Origin: Methylobacter luteus IMV-B-3098
GTDB lineage: Bacteria; Pseudomonadota; Gammaproteobacteria; Methylococcales; Methylomonadaceae
Direction of reading: 5' to 3'
Assembly (NCBI RefSeq): GCF_000427625.1
Contig: NZ_KE386569.1
Span: 125,376 to 189,375 of the forward strand
DNA: 64,000 nucleotides
A program made the translations under genes and the position numbers. Shown piece after piece: positions 47,872 through 58,112 of the stretch (the stretch's first letter is position 1; each line of letters starts with the position of its first letter). The notes under the pieces were generated by a model, which was not told where the DNA came from, searched no databases, and was given only the letters and a program-made list of their open reading frames with translations.

Positions 47872-49032
47872 ATGTTCAAACCTTTTTTACGACAACATGA
47901 CTATCTAGTATCCAATCAAGCGGCCTTAGAAAATGGGGTTTTGGAGAAGCATTACCGGGAGCTAGTCGTCAAACGTCATATCCAGAATGATGACGCTCAA
48001 GTGGAAGTTTTAGGCCATTTGCAGCAGTTGCTGGACACCATTTCAGAAAAAGCCGATTACGATAGCAAGCTGACGCTGGGCAAACTGCTTTCAGCCAAAC
48101 CAGAACAAGGTAGAAGTCTTTATATATTCGGCGACGTTGGCAGGGGTAAATCCATGCTGATGGATTTCTTTTTTCAAGCCTGTCCAATCAAGCATAAACG
48201 ACGTATTCACTTTCACGTCTTTATGCAGGAAATTCATCACTTTATCCACCAATGGCGGCAATCCAACAGCGGCGATCCGATTCCCGCATTGGCAAGACAC
48301 ATTCGAAAATCTACACTACTGTTATGTTTCGATGAGTTTAATGTCAGCGATATCGCCGACGCCATGATACTGGCGCGTTTATTTCAACAGCTGTTTGAAA
48401 AAGGCGTCATTATGGTTGCCACGTCCAATTATCATCCCGATGCGCTTTATAAAGATGGCCTGCAGCGGGAATTGTTTCTGCCGTTTATTGCGCTGCTGAA
48501 GCAGTCCGCTGAAATTCTGGAACTGGTAGCCAAAGCAGATTACCGCTTGACTCATCTCAAGGCATTATCCACGACTTTCCATGCCTCGCTTGGAGAGGCC
48601 GGAGACGAGTTTCTGCGGCAAAGCTACAAGAATCTGACCAATGGCGTCGCGACGGAATCCGTAGTTTTGCAAGTGCAGGGCAGGCACGTCCATTTTGAGG
48701 CGGCGCATGACGATATCCTGTTCACCTCGTTTAAAGAGCTTTGCAGCAGGGCATTAGGTGCGGCCGATTATTTGACCATTGCCCGCGAATTTAATACCTT
48801 ACTGCTCGCCGATATTCCCAAATTCTCCTTGGAAAACAAGGATGAAGCGCAACGCTTTGTGGTCCTGATCGATGTGCTTTACGAGCATAACGTGAAACTG
48901 ATCTGCACGGCTGCAGCACCTGCTGATCAGCTTTATACGGATGAAGAGCCTTTTGAATTTAAGCGAACCCAGTCAAGACTGGTTGAGATGCAATCGGAAA
49001 GATATCTGAGTAAAGGGCAGGTATCTGCTTAA
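47872..49032 (+). CDS. zapE: AFG1-like cell division ATPase ZapE
   Basis: ZapE associates with the Z-ring under stress in E. coli and belongs to the AFG1/LACE1 family of AAA+ ATPases. The 386-residue protein has Walker A GDVGRGKS at 87-94, Walker B LLCFDEFNVSDIADAMIL and ATSNYHPDALYKDGLQRELF. C-terminal RFVVLIDVLYEHNVKLICTA is the sensor region. It is followed by a convergent cysJ gene, with only an imperfect inverted repeat between them. Confidence 0.93.
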   Translation: MFKPFLRQHDYLVSNQAALENGVLEKHYRELVVKRHIQNDDAQVEVLGHLQQLLDTISEKADYDSKLTLGKLLSAKPEQGRSLYIFGDVGRGKSMLMDFFFQACPIKHKRRIHFHVFMQEIHHFIHQWRQSNSGDPIPALARHIRKSTLLLCFDEFNVSDIADAMILARLFQQLFEKGVIMVATSNYHPDALYKDGLQRELFLPFIALLKQSAEILELVAKADYRLTHLKALSTTFHASLGEAGDEFLRQSYKNLTNGVATESVVLQVQGRHVHFEAAHDDILFTSFKELCSRALGAADYLTIAREFNTLLLADIPKFSLENKDEAQRFVVLIDVLYEHNVKLICTAAAPADQLYTDEEPFEFKRTQSRLVEMQSERYLSKGQVSA

Positions 49033-49103
49033 GTCTGGCTGATTGAAGGATTTATCATCTGTCAGGAGTGACAGGTCAGCCACTCCCGGATTATCAGATA
49101 AGA

Positions 49104-50846
49104 TTAATAAACGTCCCTGACGTAACGTTTGTCTTTTTTCAGTTGATTAACATAATCAATGGCTTGCTGTTCTGACAATTTGCCGTGTTCGGCAATCACG
49201 TCATGCAACGCTTTGTCGACATCCTTTGCCATGTGGTAGGCATCGCCGCAGACGAAGAAGTAACCGCCCTGTTCCAGCCAGGCAAACAGTTCTGCACCGT
49301 TTGCACGCATGCGGTCCTGCACATAAATCTTTTCCTCCTGATCCCTGGAGAATGCCAGATCCAGACGATTGAGCAGTCCTCTTTGCTGCATGGCTTCCAG
49401 TTCTTCGCGATAGATAAAATCGGTAGCGGCGTTACGGTCGCCAAAGAACAGCCAGTTTTTGCCGGACGCGTTTCTGTATTCGCGTTCTTGCAGGAAGGCT
49501 CGGAACGGCGCGATACCGGTTCCGGGGCCGACCATGATCATAGGCAGGCTGTTGTCGTCAGGCACCCTAAAGACTTTGTTGGGCGTAAAGAAGACACGCA
49601 CTTCGGTTTCGTCATCAACAAGATCAGCCAGGAAGGTCGAACAAACGCCTTTATGCTGGCGGCTATGGCTCTCATAGCGCACGCTGGCCACAGTTAAATG
49701 AACGGTGTCCGGATACGTTTTGCCACTGGAGGAGATCGAGTAGGCGCGATGTTGTAACGGCTTCAGCAGGCTTATGAATTCGGCGGCCGAAAATTCTATT
49801 TGCGGGAATTGCAGCAGCAAATCCAGTATGTCGCAACCCCATAAATAATCGGCCAGCTTATCCTTGTCACCCGATTCCAGAATGCCGTTGAGTTCCTGAT
49901 CACCCGAACGGCTGGCAATCTCTTCGACCAATTCCTTGCTGGGGAGCTTGATCTCGAATTGCGTACGCAAGGCTTCATGTAAAGCAATGGATTCGCCGTT
50001 GACCGGTTCGTCCTCATCGCCCTTGCAGCCGATAGCTTTCAGGATATCTGCGACCAGCTTGGGGCAGTTGGTTGGCACCACGCATAGGGCATCGCCGGCT
50101 TCGTAGCTTAACCCGGAACCGGTAATGGAAATCTCATAATGCCGTGTTTCTTTTGACGACACCTCGGCTGTCAGAAGTCGGTTGACGAGCATTTTAGCCG
50201 GGAACGGGTTTTTCCGGTTGTATTGGGATTTTTCGGCAGGACTTGCTTCGACATCAACGATAACCGTGGTTGATGCGCCATCAGCCATATGCGGAATAAC
50301 GGCGCTGATCCAGTTTGCTGCAGATTCTTCAAAATCGACGTCGCAGTCAGTACGGTCATAGATGCGCGTCGCTCCCAGTTCAGCCAGCCTTCTGTCCCAC
50401 TCCATGCCCGCTTGGCAGAATAAGTCGTAGCTGGTGTCGCCTAACGCCAACACAGAGAATTTCATGTTGTTAAGGGCCGGCGCCGAATCGGCGGAAACGG
50501 CTTCCCACAGCATTTGGGCATTGTCAGGCATTTCGCCTTCGCCGTAGGTGCTGGTGACGATCAGCAAGTATTCCATGGCGGCAAGATGATTGATTTCAAC
50601 CTCATCCATGCTTTTTACCAGTGGTTTCAAACCATGTGTTTTTGCGATATTGGCGGCATCATGGGCGATGGATTCGGCGTTGCCGGTCTGGCTGCCGTAC
50701 AGAATGTTGATGACGCGGGCATCTGCTTGATTGACAGAGCCGGCGCTTTGCAGCATATGCGTATGCATGCCGGCAAAAAAGCCGCTAAGCCATGCGCGCT
50801 GACTATCGCTATAGGGAGCGTCGAGTGGGATATGAGGTGTTTTCAT
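49104..50846 (-). CDS. cysJ: diflavin NADPH reductase, CysJ type
   Basis: The 580-residue protein has an N-terminal FMN flavodoxin domain (about 45-190; NILYGSQTGNAE, TSTYGEGEMPDNA), a connecting domain, and an FAD/NADPH ferredoxin-reductase domain (HRAYSISSS, GVCSTFLADL, GPGTGIAPFRAFLQ), ending RYVRDVY as in CysJ. CysJ passes NADPH electrons to the sulfite reductase hemoprotein CysI, but no cysI is present. Instead it lies 79 bases downstream of, and on the same strand as, a large glutamate-synthase-like gene. It is annotated as sulfite reductase flavoprotein; its true partner may be different. Confidence 0.88.
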   Translation of the reverse strand: MKTPHIPLDAPYSDSQRAWLSGFFAGMHTHMLQSAGSVNQADARVINILYGSQTGNAESIAHDAANIAKTHGLKPLVKSMDEVEINHLAAMEYLLIVTSTYGEGEMPDNAQMLWEAVSADSAPALNNMKFSVLALGDTSYDLFCQAGMEWDRRLAELGATRIYDRTDCDVDFEESAANWISAVIPHMADGASTTVIVDVEASPAEKSQYNRKNPFPAKMLVNRLLTAEVSSKETRHYEISITGSGLSYEAGDALCVVPTNCPKLVADILKAIGCKGDEDEPVNGESIALHEALRTQFEIKLPSKELVEEIASRSGDQELNGILESGDKDKLADYLWGCDILDLLLQFPQIEFSAAEFISLLKPLQHRAYSISSSGKTYPDTVHLTVASVRYESHSRQHKGVCSTFLADLVDDETEVRVFFTPNKVFRVPDDNSLPMIMVGPGTGIAPFRAFLQEREYRNASGKNWLFFGDRNAATDFIYREELEAMQQRGLLNRLDLAFSRDQEEKIYVQDRMRANGAELFAWLEQGGYFFVCGDAYHMAKDVDKALHDVIAEHGKLSEQQAIDYVNQLKKDKRYVRDVY

Positions 50847-50925
50847 TTAAGTTACTAACAAATCACTGTCTGTAGATCGGCCTTCCTATTGTAGAGGAGA
50901 GGCCGATGTGTTGAAAAGAATGGAT

Positions 50926-53900
50926 TTAAGCCGGTTGGGCGCTCATCATGTCCTGAACAATGCCCAAGCCGACGAGTCCGGCCAGATATTCCTCGATAGA
51001 AGGAATGTCGGCCAATGCCTCCCTATTGATTTTTTCCTGCTCAATAATCCAGGCTGTAGAGCCTATCGAGTAGATACTTTGTACATCACGCCTGATTAAT
51101 GCTTTCTTGTAATCATTGAGACGTTTGGCCGCCAGCAGACAGGCAAGTTGATCATCACTGTAATTGCTGTAAGCTTCGCGCGTATTTTTAACCAGCGCTT
51201 CCTGCAGTTTGCGCGGACGCTCCATGATCAGCTTGCGCGCAGCCTGTTCTATCTGGCTTTGAGTTTGCAACGCTTCAGGCAGATGTTTCAGCATGTCACG
51301 TGCAGAAGATTGAGCTTTTTCAAACACTGAAAAGCTGTTGACCAGCTTGAACATCAATGCCGTATCGGTCGTGCCATAAGCCGGAATCGCGCCGCCGAAC
51401 AACGGTTGTGTTGTCTGGTAAGCGTTTCTGACTTGCTCAATTTGCGCGGCCGCCAGTTCCAGCGACAATTCCTCGATCATTTCCTTGCGATCCAGTGATT
51501 GCTGCAAATATTTGGCCGTCTGGGTTTTATAGAGCCATAGGGGCTGCGTAAATTTGAAATGCTCACGTTCGGTAGGCCAGTGATCGAGCAGCCATCTGGC
51601 TCTGCTTGAGTTGGCATAGTCGGCATGCTGCTCGAGCATATACAGAATGAACTGCTCATGGGCGCGGGCCGTGTCGGTGTCCTCGGTCAGGCGATGCAGT
51701 TCCACGGACGACTTGTCGTACAGATTTTCAAGCTGATCTTCCGGGTCATACTGATAGGCATTGCCGCCGGACATGCCATTGCAGAAGCCTTTGCCAAACC
51801 GGCCGATATTCAACACGGCGCCGTTAATCATGTATTCGCAGGCGAAATCGCCGACACCTTCAACGACCGCCATGGCACCTGAGTTTCTGACCGCAAAACG
51901 GTCGCCGGCTTCACCATTGATAAAGGCCTTGCCGCCGCTGGCGCCAAACAGGGCAAAGTTGCCGATCAGCACGTTGTTGCCTGGCGTTTTAATGCCGCCG
52001 CCCGGCGATTCGACGATCAGTGTGCCGCCGCAAGCCGACTTGCCGACGCCGTCATTACAGGTGCCGGTATGTTCCATGCGCATGCCGTCATTCATGAAGG
52101 CGGCATAACTTTGCCCGGCCGAGCCATGCGTGCGGATGATCACACTGTCCGGCGCCAGATAACGGCGGCCGTGCTGGTTGGTGTAAATGATCTTGGAACG
52201 GGACACCTGCTCATCGTTGAGCGCATAGGCCAGTGTGCGCTCAATATCGATTGCAGCCTGTCCGCCCACCGTTTTGTTACGGTTGTTCAGCTTGAAATCG
52301 GCGCCTTCGATGATGAGCTGCTGTTTATTGCCGTCAATGATATCGGCTTTAAACCGTTTGATAATGGCGTCATCAATGCTGAAGTCGGCTTCCAGGTAGA
52401 TCGGTTTTTCAACTTTTACCTCGCTCACTTGCGCAAGCAAGCGGGTCAGATCCAGTTGACCGATCATGGCTTCGTGATTGATCAGGTGCAGTAAATCGGT
52501 TTTACCGCGTATTTCGAGCAGATTCCGATAGCCTAATACGGCCAGTATTTCCCTGACTTCATGAGCCAGATTCATGAAATATTGGGCCAGAACGCGCGCA
52601 TCGCCTTTAAACTCTTCATGCTCCGTGGTCAGGCCGGCCGGGCATTTGATGTTACAGTTCTTGGCCATGACGCAGCGCAGCATCATTAAGGCTGTGGTGC
52701 CGAATTCGAAGGAATCGGCACCTAAAATAGCTGATTTAACGACATCGAGCCCGCTTTGATGCGCGGCACTGCAGCGCAATATGACTTTGTCGCGCAGGCC
52801 GTTGACGGCTAATGCCTGGTGCACTTCGGCGATACCGATTTCAGGCGACCGGCCGGTGTTTTTCAGGCTGGTCACGGCGGCCGCGCCGGTGCCGCCGGTA
52901 TTGCCGGCCACGTTGATTACGTCGGCGCCGGCTTTGGCGACACCGACAGCAATCGTGCCGATACCTTCCGACGACACCAGCTTAACGCCGACTTTTACGC
53001 GCGCGGCCTTGGCATCATGAATCAATTGCCCCAAATCCTCGATAGAGTAGGTGTCGTGATGCGGTGGGGGGCTGATCAGCTCAACTTTGGGCGTGCCGCC
53101 GCGCAAGGCGGCGATTTCGACCGAGACTTTGGGCGCTGGCAATTGGCCGCCTTCGCCCGGTTTAGCGCCTTGGGCGATTTTGATTTCGATCTCCTGGATA
53201 TTGAGATCGGCCAGATAGCCGGCCCAGACTCCGAAACGCCCTGACGCGAATTGTTTAATTTTGCTCGAGCGCAGCGAGTTGAAACGGCTGGAATGTTCAC
53301 CACCTTCGCCGGAGTTGCTGAGTGCGCCGACGATGTTCGTGCCCTGGGCGACCGCTTCGTGCGCTTCCGCCAGAAGAGCTCCGTGACTCATTGCACCGGA
53401 AGCCAACGTTGCTGTGATTTCATGAGCCGGTTGTACTTCAGCCAAGGCAATCGGATCGCGTGCGCTTTGAATGGATGATAAATAGTTAGCCAGCAGGCTA
53501 TCCGTGTCGGCCGTTTTGATGTTTAACGCATTGCCTGTGATGGCCGCGCTGAACTCGGTCTTGGAGAAACGTTTTTTTAGATGCTGTGCCAGTTGCTCTA
53601 AACGTGCTTCAGATGAGTTTTCAGTAAAGCCGATGCTGAAAGAAGCGTTATCGGCTTGAGTGACCTTCAGGCCGCGAATCAGATAGTTGATGTTACCGTG
53701 CAGATTCTGTCTGCCGAGAATGCGGTCGAAATCGGCGGCTGTTTCGGCAGTGCTGATGTCGACCGGGAAATCCATGATGTCGCGCAAGGCGGCTGGTCTG
53801 GAATCTCGCTCAAGGTACAGATTTTTGGTAAAACTGCGATAAGCCGGCGTGATGCCGAAGGCATCGATTTGTTCCGGCGTGCGTTTTTCATAACCGAAAT

Positions 53901-56409
53901 CGACGTAGGCAGTGTCGCTGGCTACGGGCGATTTATCCTGAGGGATGTACAGAATCTCCTCATCGGTCATATTGATATATTCCCGAACCGCGGTATTTCC
54001 GAAGGTATGTCCGGCGCCATCCTGACGTTCCTTGAACAGTCCCAGGAACGGAATGTCTTTCTCCTCGCGCACGGACAGTGCTTTTTGGTGCCATTCTGTT
54101 GCGCTGGCTGCGATATCGGCATAACGCGCGCCGCCGACCGAAGCATGGATATTTGGAAAGTAAGGGCTTAGTTTAGGTTCGTCGGTATCCAGATAATTGG
54201 ATTCGAAGAATTCCCCGCCAATATAGCTTTCCACGGTACATAGGCCGAATTTGCCCATGGTTTTCATGAGCGATTTTTCAGCCGCTTTCTGGAAATTGTA
54301 CAGCGCTTTTTGCTGTTCACCAGTTGCATAATGGCTGATCACCCGGTTGTGCACGCTGATCGGGCAGACCGCCGAAGCGCCGAAGCCTAAAATCGTGGCG
54401 ATATCATGCGAACTTGCCGCCTGCCCGGTCTCCGCGATTAACGATGAGTTAAAACGCAGGCCCTGTTTGACCAGATGCTGGTTGGCGGCCGCAATCATCA
54501 GCAGTGCCGGAATGGCGGCTCTGTCTTTGCCGATGTTGGTATCGCTCAGGATAATAATGCCGGTGTTTTTGCGCGCAGCGTTCTCAACCTGCTCGCAAAC
54601 AGCCAACAATGCTACCTCCAGCGCGTCCTCGTTACGTTTCGGATCATTAAAGTCGGGCGTATATAGCATGTCCAGCGTGACAACGCTGACGGCCGATTGT
54701 TTACGGATTTGCCCCAGTTGGGTGCGTTGCAGAATCGGTGAGTCTATAACGAGCTGTTTGCTGTACTCATCGGAAAAAGTCGGTTTGGCTCCCAAGGCCA
54801 CGCGCAAGGTCATGCCGTCGCTTTCCCGCAGTGAGTCGAGTGGCGGATTGGTCACCTGCGCAAAGCGCTGGCTGAAATAGCGTGACATGCCGCCTTCCGT
54901 GCCGGACAGCGCATTAGGCGCAATGCCGTAGCCCATGGCCGATACTTTTTCCATGCCGGTGGTTAGCATGGGGTCGAGCAAAAATCTGAAGCTTTCCTGA
55001 TTGAGAGAATAAGCGGTGTGTTGCTGATCTATCGTAAAGGAATGCTCGTTATCGATTTCGGACAGTTCAACCTTCGGCAGTTCCGACATATGGATACAGC
55101 TTTTCGCCAGCAACGCCTGGTAGTCTTTTTCCTGGGCCAGGCGCTCCATGACTTGATGGGTGTTGTAAGCTTCGCCGGTGCTGTGGTCGAAGTAGATCAT
55201 GCCGCCGGCTTCGATGCGCCCGCGCTTTAAGACGTCTTTGGGGGGGAAATCGATTTGCCCGGCTTCGGACATGACGGCCAGATAATCTTCAGTTTCAACC
55301 GAGCGTAAAGGACGCAGGCCGAGGCGGTCCAGGCGTGCACCGACGCGTATGCCGTCGCTGAAAATCAGCGCGGCCGGGCCGTCGTTCTTTTCTTCATACA
55401 GGCTGAAATATTCCAGCATGGCGCGCACTTGTGGCGACAGTGTCGTGTCGTTTTCCCAGGCTGGCGGCATCATCGCCAGCACGGCCGTGACGATATTGAG
55501 ATTGTCTTCGTTGATACGGCGCGTCAGGGTTTGGTCCAGACGACCTGAGTCTGACTGGCCGCATGGGAACACGATGTGTTTGTTGTGCTGGCGAGCGATA
55601 GCGTTTTCGCTCAAGCGGTTTTTCTTGTCGGTGTTTAATTCGCCGTTATGAGCCATGTAACGGAATGGTTGCGCCATCAGCGCAGCCGGAGCTGTGTTGG
55701 TTGAAAACCGGGTATGGAAAAACAGCGTGCTGATTTCGTGATTTTTATCGTACAGATCTATGAAGTACGGAATGACTTCAAAAGAGTTGAGCCGGCCCTT
55801 GTAGACTTGCGTACGCGAGCTCATGGACAAGGGATAAAAACCGTTCAGTTCTGGGCGCGAGAAGCCTTCGACTTCAATAGCCAGCAAGGTGGTCTGAATA
55901 TGCTTTTCAAACTGATCGTGCGTGGCGGCCTTTAAGTGCTCCGGACGTCCGAAAACCACTTGCTTGATGGGCAGTTGCGCCTTGATTGAGGCAGGATTGA
56001 GCACGGTTTTGTCGACCGGCACGTCACGCCACTGAATAATAGGCAAATTAAATGCTTTGAAGTGGCGATCAATAAGTTCCCTAGCTGCGGAATCGTAGTG
56101 ATCATGATCTTCCGGAAAAAAGAAATTGGCTACGCCAAATTGGCCGAGTTCCAGACTGTCGATACCGGTGATCTTGCGAAAGAACTTTAGGGATAAATCA
56201 ATGTTAACGCCGGCTCCGTCGCCAATTCCTTCCGCATTCATGCCACCACGGTGCGGAATGGTACAAAGCGCTTCATGGGATTTAACCAATAAATCATGGG
56301 TTTGTAAGCTCTTTTTGTGGGTGATAAAACCCACGCCGCAGCTATCCTGCGACAATTCGGCGTTATACAGCATTTGTTCTTTATTACCTAATCGGGAATT
56401 TTTAATCAT
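50926..56409 (-). CDS. very long glutamate synthase large-subunit homologue (GltB-like)
   Basis: This 1827-residue protein has the GltB domain order: class II glutaminase with its nucleophile at C24 (SQDSCGVGFI) after a 23-residue propeptide, a central domain, the FMN-binding synthase domain (about 1020-1390; GAKPGEGGQLPAPKVS, ISPPPHHDTYSIEDL) and the GXGXG beta-helix (about 1450-1600). The 3Fe-4S cysteines C1246, C1252 and C1256 are spaced x5 and x3, whereas E. coli GltB has x5 and x4. About 230 extra helical residues follow GXGXG, beyond the usual 1480-1530. It should make glutamate from glutamine and 2-oxoglutarate. No gltD adjoins it; the next gene encodes a CysJ-type reductase. Confidence 0.9.
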   Translation of the reverse strand: MIKNSRLGNKEQMLYNAELSQDSCGVGFITHKKSLQTHDLLVKSHEALCTIPHRGGMNAEGIGDGAGVNIDLSLKFFRKITGIDSLELGQFGVANFFFPEDHDHYDSAARELIDRHFKAFNLPIIQWRDVPVDKTVLNPASIKAQLPIKQVVFGRPEHLKAATHDQFEKHIQTTLLAIEVEGFSRPELNGFYPLSMSSRTQVYKGRLNSFEVIPYFIDLYDKNHEISTLFFHTRFSTNTAPAALMAQPFRYMAHNGELNTDKKNRLSENAIARQHNKHIVFPCGQSDSGRLDQTLTRRINEDNLNIVTAVLAMMPPAWENDTTLSPQVRAMLEYFSLYEEKNDGPAALIFSDGIRVGARLDRLGLRPLRSVETEDYLAVMSEAGQIDFPPKDVLKRGRIEAGGMIYFDHSTGEAYNTHQVMERLAQEKDYQALLAKSCIHMSELPKVELSEIDNEHSFTIDQQHTAYSLNQESFRFLLDPMLTTGMEKVSAMGYGIAPNALSGTEGGMSRYFSQRFAQVTNPPLDSLRESDGMTLRVALGAKPTFSDEYSKQLVIDSPILQRTQLGQIRKQSAVSVVTLDMLYTPDFNDPKRNEDALEVALLAVCEQVENAARKNTGIIILSDTNIGKDRAAIPALLMIAAANQHLVKQGLRFNSSLIAETGQAASSHDIATILGFGASAVCPISVHNRVISHYATGEQQKALYNFQKAAEKSLMKTMGKFGLCTVESYIGGEFFESNYLDTDEPKLSPYFPNIHASVGGARYADIAASATEWHQKALSVREEKDIPFLGLFKERQDGAGHTFGNTAVREYINMTDEEILYIPQDKSPVASDTAYVDFGYEKRTPEQIDAFGITPAYRSFTKNLYLERDSRPAALRDIMDFPVDISTAETAADFDRILGRQNLHGNINYLIRGLKVTQADNASFSIGFTENSSEARLEQLAQHLKKRFSKTEFSAAITGNALNIKTADTDSLLANYLSSIQSARDPIALAEVQPAHEITATLASGAMSHGALLAEAHEAVAQGTNIVGALSNSGEGGEHSSRFNSLRSSKIKQFASGRFGVWAGYLADLNIQEIEIKIAQGAKPGEGGQLPAPKVSVEIAALRGGTPKVELISPPPHHDTYSIEDLGQLIHDAKAARVKVGVKLVSSEGIGTIAVGVAKAGADVINVAGNTGGTGAAAVTSLKNTGRSPEIGIAEVHQALAVNGLRDKVILRCSAAHQSGLDVVKSAILGADSFEFGTTALMMLRCVMAKNCNIKCPAGLTTEHEEFKGDARVLAQYFMNLAHEVREILAVLGYRNLLEIRGKTDLLHLINHEAMIGQLDLTRLLAQVSEVKVEKPIYLEADFSIDDAIIKRFKADIIDGNKQQLIIEGADFKLNNRNKTVGGQAAIDIERTLAYALNDEQVSRSKIIYTNQHGRRYLAPDSVIIRTHGSAGQSYAAFMNDGMRMEHTGTCNDGVGKSACGGTLIVESPGGGIKTPGNNVLIGNFALFGASGGKAFINGEAGDRFAVRNSGAMAVVEGVGDFACEYMINGAVLNIGRFGKGFCNGMSGGNAYQYDPEDQLENLYDKSSVELHRLTEDTDTARAHEQFILYMLEQHADYANSSRARWLLDHWPTEREHFKFTQPLWLYKTQTAKYLQQSLDRKEMIEELSLELAAAQIEQVRNAYQTTQPLFGGAIPAYGTTDTALMFKLVNSFSVFEKAQSSARDMLKHLPEALQTQSQIEQAARKLIMERPRKLQEALVKNTREAYSNYSDDQLACLLAAKRLNDYKKALIRRDVQSIYSIGSTAWIIEQEKINREALADIPSIEEYLAGLVGLGIVQDMMSAQPA

Positions 56410-56661
56410 TTTTCCAGCCCGCTCTAATCATGCCGCCAAGAGACAGCGTTTATAGTTCGTTTTTTGTTTCAATGCGTGTTAGAGTCAAATAATTAAATAT
56501 TAATTCAGGCAGGCGCATTGAAGTTACTACGAAATCTTTCAGATAAATTTCATCTGGTGAAACTTTTTAATGATAACACGATAAAGATTACCTGTCATTT
56601 ATGCGCTAGTGTTTTGTTTTATCGGATTGTAGAAATTCAGGTTGTCTTATAGTTGATTGAT

Positions 56662-57888
56662 ATGAAAGAGAATTTTGATGTTGTAATCGTGGGTGGCGGT
56701 ATGGTGGGTGCGGCTGTAGCTTGCAGCCTGGGCGGCAGCTTATTGAAGGTGGCCGTAATAGAAAGTTCGTTGCCGCAAGATTTTTCTGTCGATCAGCCGC
56801 ATGATTTGAGGGTTTCGGCGCTCAGTATCGCATCGAAAAACATTCTCGAAGCCGTCGGTGCCTGGCAGGGTGTTGTCAGCCGCAGACTTTGTCCGTTCCG
56901 GCGCATGCGTGTTTGGGAGACGGCCGGTGATACGGAATTTTGCAGCGATGATATTGGTCATGAGGAGCTGGGTTATATCGTTGAAAATCGGGTGACGCAA
57001 CTGGCTTTATTGGACCGCTTGCGCGATTTCAGTAATATCGAGCTGATCTGCCCTGCCACGATTAACAGAATCAGTTATTCGGTTGAAAGTCAAAATGATC
57101 ATTCCGAGCTGGAATTGGGCGATGGCCGTCTGTTGTCGGCAAAAGTGCTGGTTGCCGCAGACGGTGGACAATCCAGGGTCAGGCAGGCTGTGGGCTTGGG
57201 CGTAACGAGTTGGGATTATAAACAGCATGCCTTGGTCATTTATATTGAAACCGATTACGGGCAGCAGGATATTACCTGGCAGCGTTTTGTTCCTAGCGGG
57301 CCGCAGGCATTTTTGCCGTTAACGGGACATTATGGCTCCATAGTCTGGTATAACTCGCCGGATGAAGTGGCTCGATTAAAAGCATTATACCATGCGGAAC
57401 TGATGGTCGAGTTGGTGGAAGCGTTTCCTGATTGTCTCGGCAGGGTCAAGGGTGTTCTCGGCACGGCCAGTTTTCCTCTAAAGCGGCAACATGCGCAGGA
57501 CTATGTTAAGCCCGGCGTCGTTCTGGTCGGCGATGCGGCGCACATGATCAATCCGTTGGCTGGGCAGGGGGTGAACATCGGCTTGCTGGATGCGGCTACG
57601 CTGGGCGAAGTTTTAATTGAAGCGCGGAAACAGGAGCAGGCTATTGATAGCATGGCTGTTTTAAAGCGTTACGAGAAATTGCGGCGCAACGAAAATCTGA
57701 AAATGATGACGATTATGGATGTTTTTTACCGCGTGTTCAGCAATGAGATACTGCCGGTCAAATTCTTACGGAATTTGGGCTTGGGGTTAGCCGAACGTCT
57801 TTCGCCGGCAAAAAACAAAGTCATGCGCATGGCGATGGGGTTGGAAGGCAATCTGCCCAAGCTCGCCAAAGGGAAGTCAATCGTCTGA
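56662..57888 (+). CDS. ubiF: UbiF/UbiH-family FAD-dependent ubiquinone hydroxylase
   Basis: The 408-residue flavoprotein has the dinucleotide motif VIVGGGMVGAAVA, RMRVWE, YIVENRVTQLALL and GDAAHMINPLAGQGVNIG. Similarity to E. coli UbiF is notable in TWQRFVPSGPQAFLPL, VWYNSPDE and the C-terminal MDVFYRVFSNEILPVKFLRN region, so a role in the late C6 hydroxylation of demethoxyubiquinol is likely; UbiH and UbiI are close relatives and cannot be fully excluded. The in-frame TTG at 56653 precedes ATG 56662, which is preferred. It diverges from the gltB-like gene and stands alone. Confidence 0.78.
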   Translation: MKENFDVVIVGGGMVGAAVACSLGGSLLKVAVIESSLPQDFSVDQPHDLRVSALSIASKNILEAVGAWQGVVSRRLCPFRRMRVWETAGDTEFCSDDIGHEELGYIVENRVTQLALLDRLRDFSNIELICPATINRISYSVESQNDHSELELGDGRLLSAKVLVAADGGQSRVRQAVGLGVTSWDYKQHALVIYIETDYGQQDITWQRFVPSGPQAFLPLTGHYGSIVWYNSPDEVARLKALYHAELMVELVEAFPDCLGRVKGVLGTASFPLKRQHAQDYVKPGVVLVGDAAHMINPLAGQGVNIGLLDAATLGEVLIEARKQEQAIDSMAVLKRYEKLRRNENLKMMTIMDVFYRVFSNEILPVKFLRNLGLGLAERLSPAKNKVMRMAMGLEGNLPKLAKGKSIV

Positions 57889-58112
57889 GCGCTTGGGCTT
57901 TATCGCTAATGATCAGTTTAATGGCCTGGCGAGTGGTGGGCTTTTGGGTAAATCAGTTTGACGCAAGGCATTACATTAATTCCAAAATTAATGTGATGCG
58001 GTTCATATTTTGGATAAAAAAATTAATTAAGCGCCCGATTCATCTGGTCCCCGCATTGTTTTAAGCTAGAATTTCTCACAATCAATTTGTTGAGAATCTG
58101 AGAATAAAAGCA

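Noticed and set aside
53656-54880. Plus-strand frames of 171 and 177 codons in the gltB-like gene
   Set aside because: They are antisense to the continuous 1827-codon frame with intact glutamate synthase motifs.
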